Part shown: positions 45,681 to 54,325 of the stretch, piece after piece
Layout: each line of letters opens with the position of its first letter
Numbering within the stretch: the stretch's first letter is position 1
Assembly: GCF_900626075.1 (NCBI RefSeq)
Contig: NZ_UYZY01000004.1
Coordinates: forward strand, 310,001-374,000
DNA length: 64,000 bases
Source of the DNA: Clostridium transplantifaecale
Lineage (GTDB): Bacteria; Bacillota; Clostridia; Lachnospirales; Lachnospiraceae
Direction: 5' to 3'
Made by a program: the position numbers and the translations under genes
Notes under the pieces: model-generated
What the model was told of the DNA's origin: nothing
Database searches by the model: none
The model's input: the letters and a program-made list of their open reading frames with translations, nothing else

Positions 45681-45820
45681 GCAGTAATCATTAAAAAGCG
45701 CGCAAAATAGACTGAAAAAAATTATAGCGCGCAGAAATCAGGACGCGGGATCATTACAGGGCGGGAATTCAAAGTAAAGAAAGATTAAGCAGCTGCCGCC
45801 CTATAAAAGGAGGAATTGTT

Positions 45821-46693
45821 ATGGCATCTCTATTGAGAGGAGAGCCGGTCGCGGAAAATGTGCGCCAGAGAATCAGGGAAAAATGCGAAATCCTGCTGAA
45901 AAGGGGAGTGGTTGCGACCCTCGGAATTGTGCGGGTCGGCAGCAGGGGAAACGACATCGCCTATGAGCGGGGGGCAATGAAACAGGCGCAGAAGCTGAGA
46001 ATAAGGGTAAAGCAGATTACGCTTGCGGAAGAAATTTCCGGAGAGGAACTGTGCCGGGTACTGAAAAAAATCAACTCTGATTCCGATATTCACGGCTGTC
46101 TGATATTCCGCCCGCTGCCAAACCGGTTAAATGAGGCGGAAATACTGGAGACTCTCAAATCGGAGAAAGATGTGGACGTCATAACAGCAGCATCCATAGG
46201 CAGGATGGTTACGGGAGCGCGCGAATACGCTCCCTGTACGGCGGCGGCCTGTCTGGAACTTCTGAAGTATTATGATATCCCACTGAAGGGCAGAAGAGTA
46301 ACCGTTGTAGGCAAGGGAATCAATGTAGGCCTGTCGATTTCCCTGCTATTACTGAATGAGGAAGCGACAGTATCCGTCTGTCATATATTTACGGCTCCGG
46401 AGGAAGTAAAACGTCTCTGCAGGGAAGCGGACGTGATTGTATCCGCGGCGGGATGCGCCGGGCTGATTGGGGAGGAATATGTGCGTCCGGGCCAGGTTCT
46501 GATCGATGTGGGCGTAAATATGGGAAACGATGGAAAGACGTGCGGCGACGCAGATTTTAATGCGGTCGGGCAGATAGTGGAAGCTATTACACCGGTTCCC
46601 GGCGGCGTTGGAGCCGTTACATCCTGCATCCTGATGGAGCATGTGGTGGATGCAGCCCTCCGGGAAACAGAGGCTCCGTCAGAGGATGCCTGA
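45821..46693 (+). CDS. folD: Methylenetetrahydrofolate dehydrogenase/cyclohydrolase
   Basis: 290 residues. FolD motifs: TLGIVRVGSRGNDIAYERG, the catalytic region GCLIFRPLPNRLNE (canonical QLPLP is replaced by FRPLP), PCTAAACLELL, VTVVGKGINVGLSISLLLL, and PVPGGVGAVTSCIL. It oxidises methylene-THF to methenyl- and formyl-THF. Next to the PanB-like gene it would supply or recycle the one-carbon unit. The changed QLPLP motif and ASIGRM instead of the usual KDVDGF-NxxNxG region (KDVDVITAASIGRM) show a divergent, possibly specialised paralogue. Confidence 0.85.
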   Translation: MASLLRGEPVAENVRQRIREKCEILLKRGVVATLGIVRVGSRGNDIAYERGAMKQAQKLRIRVKQITLAEEISGEELCRVLKKINSDSDIHGCLIFRPLPNRLNEAEILETLKSEKDVDVITAASIGRMVTGAREYAPCTAAACLELLKYYDIPLKGRRVTVVGKGINVGLSISLLLLNEEATVSVCHIFTAPEEVKRLCREADVIVSAAGCAGLIGEEYVRPGQVLIDVGVNMGNDGKTCGDADFNAVGQIVEAITPVPGGVGAVTSCILMEHVVDAALRETEAPSEDA

Positions 46694-46730
46694 ACTTGTT
46701 TCTCCTCCATAAAACTTTAAACAGTAAAAA

Positions 46731-46772
46731 AGTCTCAGAGCCCGGCAGGTAAACCGGTTATACTCTGAGACT
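46731..46772. terminator. Terminator hairpin after folD
   Basis: AGTCTCAGAG (46731-46740) pairs perfectly with CTCTGAGACT (46763-46772), with an inner CCGG/CCGG stem. Preceded by an A-run and followed by T-rich sequence, so it may serve both the folD operon and the converging rubrerythrin gene. Confidence 0.75.
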
Positions 46773-46852
46773 TCTCTATGTTTAAATGGTGGAGGAGTAT
46801 TTCACTTTATAAATTGCAAGTTGTTTATAGTAATTGCGCTGTGGTGCAAAAA

Positions 46853-47398
46853 TTATTTAGCAAAGTATCTCTTTAACAGACCTTCAAATGCTCTGCCGTG
46901 ACGAGCCTCGTCTCTGGCCATCTCATGAACTGTGTCATGGATTGCGTCAAGGTTGGCAGCTTTCGCACGTTTTGCAAGGTCAAACTTACCTGCTGTAGCG
47001 CCGTTCTCAGCTTCTACACGCATCTCAAGGTTTTTCTTTGTGCTGTCTGTTACTACTTCGCCAAGTAACTCTGCAAATTTAGCAGCATGCTCAGCCTCTT
47101 CGTAAGCAGCTTTTTCCCAGTATAAACCAATCTCAGGATAGCCTTCTCTATGAGCAACTCTTGCCATTGCAAGATACATACCAACTTCTTTACATTCGCC
47201 TTCGTAGTTAGCTCTTAAGTCCATCATGATATCTTCGCTTGCGCCCTGTGCTACGCCTACTACGTGCTCAGCGGCCCAACCCATATCTGCTGCCTGCTCT
47301 TTGAACTTCTCAGCCGGTGCATTACATACTGGACATTTCTCCGGAGCTGCTTCACCTTCATGAACATAACCACATACCATACATACAAATTTCTTCAT
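46853..47398 (-). CDS. rbr: Reverse rubrerythrin (N-terminal rubredoxin)
   Basis: 181 residues. The rubredoxin-like domain comes first ([20 protein letters not shown], two CxxC pairs) and the ferritin-like di-iron domain second ([48 protein letters not shown]). This order defines reverse rubrerythrin, an NADH-linked hydrogen peroxide reductase protecting anaerobes. It lies downstream of a candidate PerR site and of the PerR-type gene on the same strand. Confidence 0.95.
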   Translation of the reverse strand: MKKFVCMVCGYVHEGEAAPEKCPVCNAPAEKFKEQAADMGWAAEHVVGVAQGASEDIMMDLRANYEGECKEVGMYLAMARVAHREGYPEIGLYWEKAAYEEAEHAAKFAELLGEVVTDSTKKNLEMRVEAENGATAGKFDLAKRAKAANLDAIHDTVHEMARDEARHGRAFEGLLKRYFAK

Positions 47399-47473
47399 CG
47401 TTAATCTCTCCTTTTCTTTACATATATTAATATTAATTTAATTGATGTTGTGTATATCAGCAATCAAAATCAA

Positions 47474-47488
47474 TAATGATAATGATTA
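47474..47488. promoter_or_regulatory. Candidate Fur/PerR operator upstream of rubrerythrin
   Basis: TAATGATAATGATTA lies about 75 bp upstream of the rubrerythrin start and resembles the ATAAT-type repeats bound by Fur-family regulators. Match is by eye and imperfect; a similar AT-rich stretch lies upstream of the perR gene itself. Confidence 0.4.
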
Positions 47489-47552
47489 CTGATATTAAGA
47501 TATCACAACTTGTTTCATCTGTCAATACAGATTTTAAAGATTTTTAAAAATA

Positions 47553-47948
47553 TTACTGGCCGGATGCAGAAGAGCAGTCACCGCAGGTACCATAGAAGAA
47601 AATAGTGTGATCTTCAATCGTTCCATTAACATGTTTACCCGCTTCTTCCTCCAGTCCTTTTGCCGCATTCATAGAGATATCCATGATTTTTCCGCACTGT
47701 TTACATACGAAGTGGTAATGAGGGGAGGTGTCATAATCAAAGTGGTCAGTTCCATCCCCACAGGAAAACTTGCGTATTTCGCCTAAATCCACCAGGAGGT
47801 TCAGATTCCGGTACACGGTACCAAGACTGATATTGGGAAACTGTTCCCGGATGCAGGTGTATAAGGCGTCAGCGGTAGGATGATCCTTACGCCCCATCAG
47901 GCAGGTTTTAATGGATTCCCTTTGGCGGCTGTACTTGAGTGTTTTCAT
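47553..47948 (-). CDS. perR: Fur-family peroxide-stress repressor (PerR type)
   Basis: 131 residues. Winged helix at the N-terminus (SLGTVYRNLNLLVDLGEI), metal-site residues in DHFDYDTSPHYHFVC, and two CxxC pairs (CKQCG and CGDC) for structural zinc. Fur, Zur and PerR are hard to tell apart by sequence; the rubrerythrin gene 154 bp downstream on the same strand argues for PerR. Confidence 0.85.
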   Translation of the reverse strand: MKTLKYSRQRESIKTCLMGRKDHPTADALYTCIREQFPNISLGTVYRNLNLLVDLGEIRKFSCGDGTDHFDYDTSPHYHFVCKQCGKIMDISMNAAKGLEEEAGKHVNGTIEDHTIFFYGTCGDCSSASGQ

Positions 47949-48223
47949 AAGCAGCCTCTCTTATTGTGATATTAATAATAGTTACTGTTTATATTATGAT
48001 GCATTCAAGTAGATTTGTCAAATGTTTTTTATTGTTTTACCTATGATGTTTATTGAATAATACTATCAGATAAACCTCAGAAAAAGAGTTTTAAAGATCA
48101 GGCATAAAATTTAGTAACAGCGGACATAAAAAATAAAGGCCAGCCGGCCGCTGCAGGCCCGGAGCGGGATAGGCAACACACAAGCGCGTTGCCGGTCCCC
48201 CATCGGCGTCCTGATTTTTCTCC

Positions 48224-48904
48224 TTAATTACTGGAGTGAGGCATATACTGATACATGCACATAGCAGTCTTAGAAACCGGCATAGTCTGTAAAATAATAT
48301 GCCCTGGCCCTGTAATCACGGTATTAAAAAAGCCTTCGCCGCCAAAAAGCATATTTTTAGCTCCCTTTACTGCCTGCAATTCGATAGAGCAGGTTTCGGT
48401 CATGGCGGCAAGATATCCGGTATCAATAATCATCTTCTGGCCTGGCGCAAGATCATATTCCACCGCAGCGCCGTCAATTTCAAGGAACGCAGTTCCCTGT
48501 CCGGACAGCTTCTGCATAATAAAACCTTCACCGCCGAAGAAACCGGCGCCGGCTTTCTTCTGGAAGAAAACAGAGAGATCAACCCCTGCTTCAGCCGCCA
48601 GAAACCCTGATTTCTGTACAACAAGTGCAGAACCGGGAGTAATATCGACAGCTCTGATAGATCCGGGGAAAGAAGAAGCAAACGCAATCATTCCGTTACC
48701 GCCGCGTGCTGTATAGATATTCTGAAACATATTCTCACCCGAGAACATCCGCCCAAACATCTTCCCAATCCCACCCCCGGAAGTATTCATCTCCATATTA
48801 GGACTCATCCAGCACATAGCCCCACTCTCATTAAACATAGACTCCCCATTCTCCATCGAACAGATAACAACAGGAAGATTCCCACCCTTAATTTCATACT
48901 GCAT
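48224..48904 (-). CDS. AIM24 / TIGR00266 family protein
   Basis: 226 residues, beta-rich with glycine-containing repeats (GGEGFIMQKLSGQGTAFLEIDG, KNMLFGGEGFFNTVITGPG are the markers, given here by their cores GGEGF). The family forms a double-psi beta-barrel-like fold of unknown function. It is preceded by AGGAGG. The C-terminus ends in a hydrophilic tail. No neighbour suggests a role. Confidence 0.88.
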   Translation of the reverse strand: MQYEIKGGNLPVVICSMENGESMFNESGAMCWMSPNMEMNTSGGGIGKMFGRMFSGENMFQNIYTARGGNGMIAFASSFPGSIRAVDITPGSALVVQKSGFLAAEAGVDLSVFFQKKAGAGFFGGEGFIMQKLSGQGTAFLEIDGAAVEYDLAPGQKMIIDTGYLAAMTETCSIELQAVKGAKNMLFGGEGFFNTVITGPGHIILQTMPVSKTAMCMYQYMPHSSN

Positions 48905-49100
48905 AAAAGACCTCCTTATAATATGTAAAGATAATAAAAAGTTAAAAATAAAAGCATACTGACATTATAACAGAAAAAAGAGGGAGGAAGAGAGAAATTA
49001 AGGAAATGGTAAAAAAGTGTTAGTAAAAACCGCAAAAAGAAAAAAACTGGATTGGGGAGGGGGGAGGTGGTATAATGTACGCGTAAGCAAAGAGCAGGGC

Positions 49101-49170
49101 CACCAAATATCCAGGACACAATTTGTCTGGGAGCAAGCTCACAAGCAAATTGTGTCCTGGATATTTGGTG
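49101..49170. repeat. Perfect 25-bp inverted repeat
   Basis: Arms 49101-49125 and 49146-49170 are exact complements around a 20-bp loop. The right arm is part of the first copy of the direct repeat that follows, so a second right arm exists near 49271-49295. The rest of the gene-free stretch 48905-49100 holds a T/A-rich upstream region of the AIM24 gene and nothing else I recognise. Confidence 0.9.
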
Positions 49171-49369
49171 ATAGGGCGAATGCCCGCGAGTGAGATGCAG
49201 CGAAGCGGAATCGAACTCTCCCTGCGGAGTAGAGAGAAGCACCAGAAACACCCGGGAGCAAGCTCACAAGCAAATTGTGTCCTGGATATTTGGTGATAGG
49301 GCGAATGCCCGCGAGTGAGATGCAGCGAAGCGGAATCGAACTCTCCCTGCGGAGTAGAGAGAAGCACCA
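49129..49369. repeat. 116-bp perfect direct repeat, two copies
   Basis: 49129-49244 and 49254-49369 are identical over 116 bp, with a period of 125 bp. Each contains small hairpins (GGGCGAATGCCC; ACTCTCC with GGAGT). Short reading frames cross it on the minus strand but lack ribosome sites and simply repeat with the DNA. It ends about 90 bp before the large gene at 49460. Confidence 0.9.
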
Positions 49370-49459
49370 TCCCAATAGCGTCCCTGGGCCCTGTCCCAGG
49401 CAGCCTCCCATCCCCACCCCATGCTTACCCCCCAATCCCACCCCAAGGAGGATCCCTGA

Positions 49460-52400
49460 ATGAGCAAAAAACAAATCCGTCAAATCATCACCGATTTAAC
49501 CGAACGGCTGTGCCGGAAAGAATTCCTGGAGGAATCAGGACTCAGCAAGAAAAACATTCTGATGTTAATGAATAAAGAACACTGGGAGGAGCAGCTCACG
49601 CGTCTCATCCCGATAAAAAAGCGGGTTTCCTGCCGAACGGTATACGAAATCTGTGAGGAGCCCCTTGCACTCTTAGGACGCGAACCCGAAGAGGGCTGGA
49701 TGAAATTTACCTATCAGTATGTCTGCCACATTCTCTATCCCGATGAGGCATTCACGGAAGCTACGGGCAGATTCTCGGCCGGGGCCTTATTTTACCTGGA
49801 AGTTCTCCAATATTTTTTCAATATGGAGCGGGAAGTGATTCCTTTTGATTCCCTCTATGATTTTGGCTTCCTGAGCGATGAAGAAGCGCATAAATTTGAA
49901 TCATTCGAGGAATATATACGGTTTAAAAATACATTTGCCAAAGAATATATCTACGAAATGATGCGTTTGAACGCGGAGGTAACTCCGTTCAGAACGCTGG
50001 AACATATTGCAGGAGTCCACTATGTGGCCATGACGGTCGGACGGGGACTTGCCGAAGCGGGGCTGCCAATCGATTTGACACTGACTTCGGGAGCTGCCGC
50101 AGGCCATGATCTCGGTAAATTCGGCTGTAAGCCCAACGAGCGTGTGCCTTATCTTCACTATTATTATACAAACCAGTGGTTCAACAATCACTCCATGGAA
50201 TATACCGGCCATATCGCGGCCAACCATTCGACCTGGGATCTGGAGCCGGAGAACCTGTCGGCGGAATCCCTGGTCTTAATCTACTCCGACTTCCGGGTTA
50301 AACAAAGCCGCGGCGAAGACGGCCGGGAAATCACCTATATCTCCAGTCTGGACGAGGCGTTCAATGTCATCCTTTCCAAGCTGGACAATGTGGATGAGAC
50401 AAAGCTGAACCGGTACCGTTTCGTCTACTCCAAGCTGCATGACTTTGAGGACTACATGCGCTCCCTGGGCGTTGATGTAAACCTCGACGGCCACCCGCAG
50501 AAACGCGCCGCCCTTCCCGATATTTCACTCAGAAATACGGAGCAGACGATAGAATCCCTGGTATTTATGGGAATTGAGCATAATATCGAGATCATGCACC
50601 GCATGGCTGCGGAACGGCAGTTCGGAAACCTGCTGGAGGCGGCCAGAAGCGAAAAAAGCTGGAAGAATATTCGTGCGTACCTGAACATTTTTGAAGAGTA
50701 TTTCACCTATACAAACGACAAGCAGAAAGAGCAGACACTGGGATTCCTTTATGAACTCCTGATGCACAGGGAGGGCGATATCAGGGCCCAGGCCGCGAAG
50801 CTTCTCGGCCATGTCATTGCCCAGTTCAATGCCGGTTACCGAAAAGAGCGGCCGGCCGATATGCCGGATATTGCCGAGGCCAGGGTGATGGAACTGTGGA
50901 ATGAATATCTGGAAATGATCATCCGTCCCGACCACAAGCTCACTGTCCAGCAGAAACGCCGTATCCGCTATAACCTGAAGGTGGTTCTGGATTCAATCGT
51001 AGAGTATGCGGGCGCCGCGGACTTCCATCATTTTCTCCGGGCATTTTTAAAGTGGTATGAGAGGGGAGAGGAACTGGAGCCAGGGGAGGCCTTTGTCCTT
51101 CTCGACACGGTGCACTTTATGCCGTTTGAACAGTTTAACGAGGAAGAACTGGGCCGCGTCGGAAACTTTGCGGTTTACGAGGCCGGGGCGGACGAACTGG
51201 AGGTTCGGATTGCCGCGTGGAGGGCGTTTAAGCTGATTACGGCATACCAGCCGGCCCATCCATGCTGTGAGGCGATCGCTGAGTGCGTGATGAATGCGAC
51301 CGTGGAAGGAAACATTACAATGACATTCCTTCAGTACCGCGTTTTAAACAATCTGGGTTACGAAACGGAGCTTCAGCAGAAAGAGCTTTACGAGCGGGAC
51401 GTGGTTTCCGATATTTTCCTGGATAACCTGAAGACGTCTACACCCTGGATCATCAAGGCTGTTAACATAAAACTGCTGGTAGATCAGATAGACCACGGGA
51501 AATATGAGCACATTCTCCACATTGCCGCCCATTTTTCCAACCTGATCAAAGTCAGTGAGCACGTTGTCGTGCGCCACGATGCGGGCCAGGCGCTTTTGCG
51601 GATTATCGAACTTCTGACGCCGGATCAGCGGAACGAAATTTCCGTCGAGCTGGTGAAAGGCCTGGAGGTGGGAGAATATGAATTCTCAAAATACATTCCC
51701 CGTTATCTGGGAGAGTCGGCCCTGTGGCTGCCGCCCGAGCAGCTTGATGAAATCCTGGTGTATCTGAGCAGCCTGATGGCCAGCCCCAACGACAGGATTG
51801 TCTCGGTGGCTCTTGACACGGTGGGAATTCTGCTGGAATGCTATCCGTGCTACAGGGAGCGGTTTAAAGATGAACCGGAGCGCTGGGAGCGTCGTCGCAG
51901 AAGGTTCCTCGGCATGCTGTTAAACGGACTTGCCAACTACAGGGAAACAGTGCGCCAGGAGGCTCTGCTTGTAATCGGCCAGACCGTGTTTGGGTCAAAC
52001 CGCCTTACATGCAGTGAAAAGAATGAGATTTTCTCCCTCTGTTTCAGAAAATTGCTGTTTCTGCTCAACGAAAATAAAGGGGATGAACTGACCGCATTTT
52101 ACCGCGCGGCAGCCCTGTCCAATATCTGCCGTTTTATTACGGCATACCGCCTGAATGAAGGAGAATTTCAAATTGAGGAGAGAAATGAGGTGGCATTTTT
52201 CCCGGGAACCTTTGACCCCTTTACGCTGTCCCACAAAGAGATTGTCCGTGAGATTAGAAATATGGGCTACGAGGTGTACCTGGCCGTGGATGAATTCTCC
52301 TGGTCCAAAAAAGCGCAGCCCCACCTGATCCGCCGCCAGATTGTTAATATGTCGGTGGCCGACGAATTCCATGTCAACCTGTTTCCGGATGATATTCCGG

Positions 52401-54307
52401 TCAATATTGCAAACCCGGCGGACTTAAAGAGGCTGAAAGAAGTGTTTGCAGGCAGAGAAGTCTATATTGTAGCAGGCAGCGACGTGATCGCCAATGCTTC
52501 TTCTTATAAGAAGAAACCCTGCGAACATTCCATCCATACGATGAACCACATTGCCTTCCGGCGTGTCGGCGACAAACGTTCGGACAACAAATATAACAGA
52601 AAGATGATGGAATCCATCACCGGCAAGGTCTTTGAACTGGAACTGCCGGAGCATTTAGAGGATATCAGTTCCACGAAAATCAGGGAAAATATTGATATGA
52701 ACAGGGATATTTCCAACCTGATCGATCCGTCTGTCCAGGAGTACATCTATTATAACGGTCTGTATTTACGGGAACCGGAATATAAACCGATTATACGGGC
52801 CAGAGCTATTGCCTTTGAGGAGGTAAAGGAGCCGGAGGAAACGCTGTTAGAAGAAATTTCGGAGCGTATCCTGAAGGAAGAGGATCACAGGGAGCAGCTG
52901 ATGGAATCGATTCGGATTTCCGGGGATCACCTGCTGCTTTTGAGAAATACCGTGGACGACAACAGGCTGGTAGGCGTGGCCAGATTCCGTTCCCTGGCGC
53001 CGGATGAACTTTTTACGGTGCTTAAAAAGGTGGATCTGGCTGATTTGGTCCGCCGCCACACATCGGGGGAAATTCTTCTGATATCGGGAATCCATGTGGA
53101 AAAGGATCCGATGATATACGATGCGGAACAGCTTCTGCTTGCGGAAGTGATAGCCCGGTCCCTGCCGCTGCGGTGCGGTTATGCCCTGTTTTTCCCGTAT
53201 GAGGGACGCTGCCCCGAGCGTGTGCTCTCGGCTATCGAACGCCAGGGTTTTGTGAAAGCGCCCGAGTTCCAGGAGGAGGCGCCGCTGTTCCTGGTGGATA
53301 TGCATGCGCCTTTACTGTTGATGCAAAACCTGGAAACGACCTTAAAGGAGCCGTTTTCCAGCAATCCGCGTGTGCTGAAGGCAATCTACAAGGCACACCA
53401 GGATTTACAGATGGCAATGACCGGATTTTATCCCGGGCAGCTCGTGCTGTCGCTTTCGGCCAGCCTGATTTACCACCGCCTGGTGGATATGATTACTTCC
53501 CTGAATGAGGTTCCGAGGGAGCCGGTGGTTCCAAGGAGCCTTGGAGAGGCCATGTGTGTGCCGTTCGGAAAAATCCTCAGGGGAAAAGTCATCCCGAATA
53601 CGGTTACAAAAACGCTCCATACAGATAAGGTTTTCTCGCCGGACCTGAATGAAGATGCCATCGAGGCATTCCCTTACTATTCGCCGTTAAGCAGTCAGAT
53701 CCGGGCAATTAAGTCGTTTGACCGCCCCGTTATTCTGGTGGATGACCTGCTGCACCGCGGAGGCCGTTTTGAAGCGCTGGAGCCAATGCTCAGTGGGGCG
53801 CGGGTAGAGATAAAGAAAATCATTCTGGGTGTGATTTCCGGGTACGGCCGGGATACGCTGGCAACAAAAGGCGTGGAGGCAGACAGCGTTTATTTTGTGC
53901 CGAACCTCAAATTCTGGTTTGTGGAATCCACACTCTATCCGTTTATCGGAGGCGACACGGTGCGCCGCGATACGGTGCAGGTGGCGGGGCTTACGCCTTC
54001 CATCAACCTGATACTGCCATATGCCGTTCCGCCGCTCAAGGACTGCAGCAGCGAATCACTGTTTGAATTTTCCGCCTGCTGTATCAGGAATGCGCGTGAC
54101 ATCCTGCTGGTTCTGGAGGCGGAGTACCGGGATCAATTTGCAAGAAACCTGACTCTGAGCCGTCTGTCGGAAGCAGTTATCCTTCCGCTCTGCCCGGATA
54201 AGGGAGACTGTGTAAGCTATGACCCGAACCTGGCCGCGTCCGTCTATCTGGAAAATGATCTCCAGATGCTTTACCGGACGAAGAAAGCCATAGGGCGGGA
54301 ATTATAA
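49460..54307 (+). CDS. 1615-residue multidomain protein: HD, HEAT-like, nucleotidyltransferase, GNAT-like and PRTase-like parts
   Basis: One uninterrupted frame after AAGGAGG. Parts as I read them: an HD phosphohydrolase-like domain at about 170-300 (LEHIAGVHYVA, AAGHDLGKFG, NHSMEYTGHIAANHS); a long helical, HEAT-like region at about 380-880; a NadD/cytidylyltransferase domain at about 908-1100 (VAFFPGTFDPFTLSHKEI, VAGSDVIANAS, EDISSTKIREN); a GNAT-like region at about 1110-1270 (NRLVGVARFRSL); and a type I phosphoribosyltransferase-like domain at about 1290-1560 with a PRPP-loop-like VILVDDLLHRGGRFEAL near 1424. The nucleotidyltransferase has LSHKE where GH is usual but keeps ISSTKIR. Function unknown; the mix suggests nucleotide or NAD-related chemistry. 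Head of a four-gene operon. Confidence 0.8.
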   Translation: MSKKQIRQIITDLTERLCRKEFLEESGLSKKNILMLMNKEHWEEQLTRLIPIKKRVSCRTVYEICEEPLALLGREPEEGWMKFTYQYVCHILYPDEAFTEATGRFSAGALFYLEVLQYFFNMEREVIPFDSLYDFGFLSDEEAHKFESFEEYIRFKNTFAKEYIYEMMRLNAEVTPFRTLEHIAGVHYVAMTVGRGLAEAGLPIDLTLTSGAAAGHDLGKFGCKPNERVPYLHYYYTNQWFNNHSMEYTGHIAANHSTWDLEPENLSAESLVLIYSDFRVKQSRGEDGREITYISSLDEAFNVILSKLDNVDETKLNRYRFVYSKLHDFEDYMRSLGVDVNLDGHPQKRAALPDISLRNTEQTIESLVFMGIEHNIEIMHRMAAERQFGNLLEAARSEKSWKNIRAYLNIFEEYFTYTNDKQKEQTLGFLYELLMHREGDIRAQAAKLLGHVIAQFNAGYRKERPADMPDIAEARVMELWNEYLEMIIRPDHKLTVQQKRRIRYNLKVVLDSIVEYAGAADFHHFLRAFLKWYERGEELEPGEAFVLLDTVHFMPFEQFNEEELGRVGNFAVYEAGADELEVRIAAWRAFKLITAYQPAHPCCEAIAECVMNATVEGNITMTFLQYRVLNNLGYETELQQKELYERDVVSDIFLDNLKTSTPWIIKAVNIKLLVDQIDHGKYEHILHIAAHFSNLIKVSEHVVVRHDAGQALLRIIELLTPDQRNEISVELVKGLEVGEYEFSKYIPRYLGESALWLPPEQLDEILVYLSSLMASPNDRIVSVALDTVGILLECYPCYRERFKDEPERWERRRRRFLGMLLNGLANYRETVRQEALLVIGQTVFGSNRLTCSEKNEIFSLCFRKLLFLLNENKGDELTAFYRAAALSNICRFITAYRLNEGEFQIEERNEVAFFPGTFDPFTLSHKEIVREIRNMGYEVYLAVDEFSWSKKAQPHLIRRQIVNMSVADEFHVNLFPDDIPVNIANPADLKRLKEVFAGREVYIVAGSDVIANASSYKKKPCEHSIHTMNHIAFRRVGDKRSDNKYNRKMMESITGKVFELELPEHLEDISSTKIRENIDMNRDISNLIDPSVQEYIYYNGLYLREPEYKPIIRARAIAFEEVKEPEETLLEEISERILKEEDHREQLMESIRISGDHLLLLRNTVDDNRLVGVARFRSLAPDELFTVLKKVDLADLVRRHTSGEILLISGIHVEKDPMIYDAEQLLLAEVIARSLPLRCGYALFFPYEGRCPERVLSAIERQGFVKAPEFQEEAPLFLVDMHAPLLLMQNLETTLKEPFSSNPRVLKAIYKAHQDLQMAMTGFYPGQLVLSLSASLIYHRLVDMITSLNEVPREPVVPRSLGEAMCVPFGKILRGKVIPNTVTKTLHTDKVFSPDLNEDAIEAFPYYSPLSSQIRAIKSFDRPVILVDDLLHRGGRFEALEPMLSGARVEIKKIILGVISGYGRDTLATKGVEADSVYFVPNLKFWFVESTLYPFIGGDTVRRDTVQVAGLTPSINLILPYAVPPLKDCSSESLFEFSACCIRNARDILLVLEAEYRDQFARNLTLSRLSEAVILPLCPDKGDCVSYDPNLAASVYLENDLQMLYRTKKAIGREL

Positions 54308-54325
54308 TAATAAGGAGGAGACAGA

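Noticed and set aside
49200-49240. tRNA T-loop-like sequence on the minus strand of the direct repeat
   Set aside because: The flanking bases cannot form a T stem, acceptor stem or anticodon arm.
49020-49483. Minus-strand frames of about 100 residues across the 116-bp repeats
   Set aside because: They repeat the same peptide with the DNA repeat, have no ribosome site and oppose the large gene.
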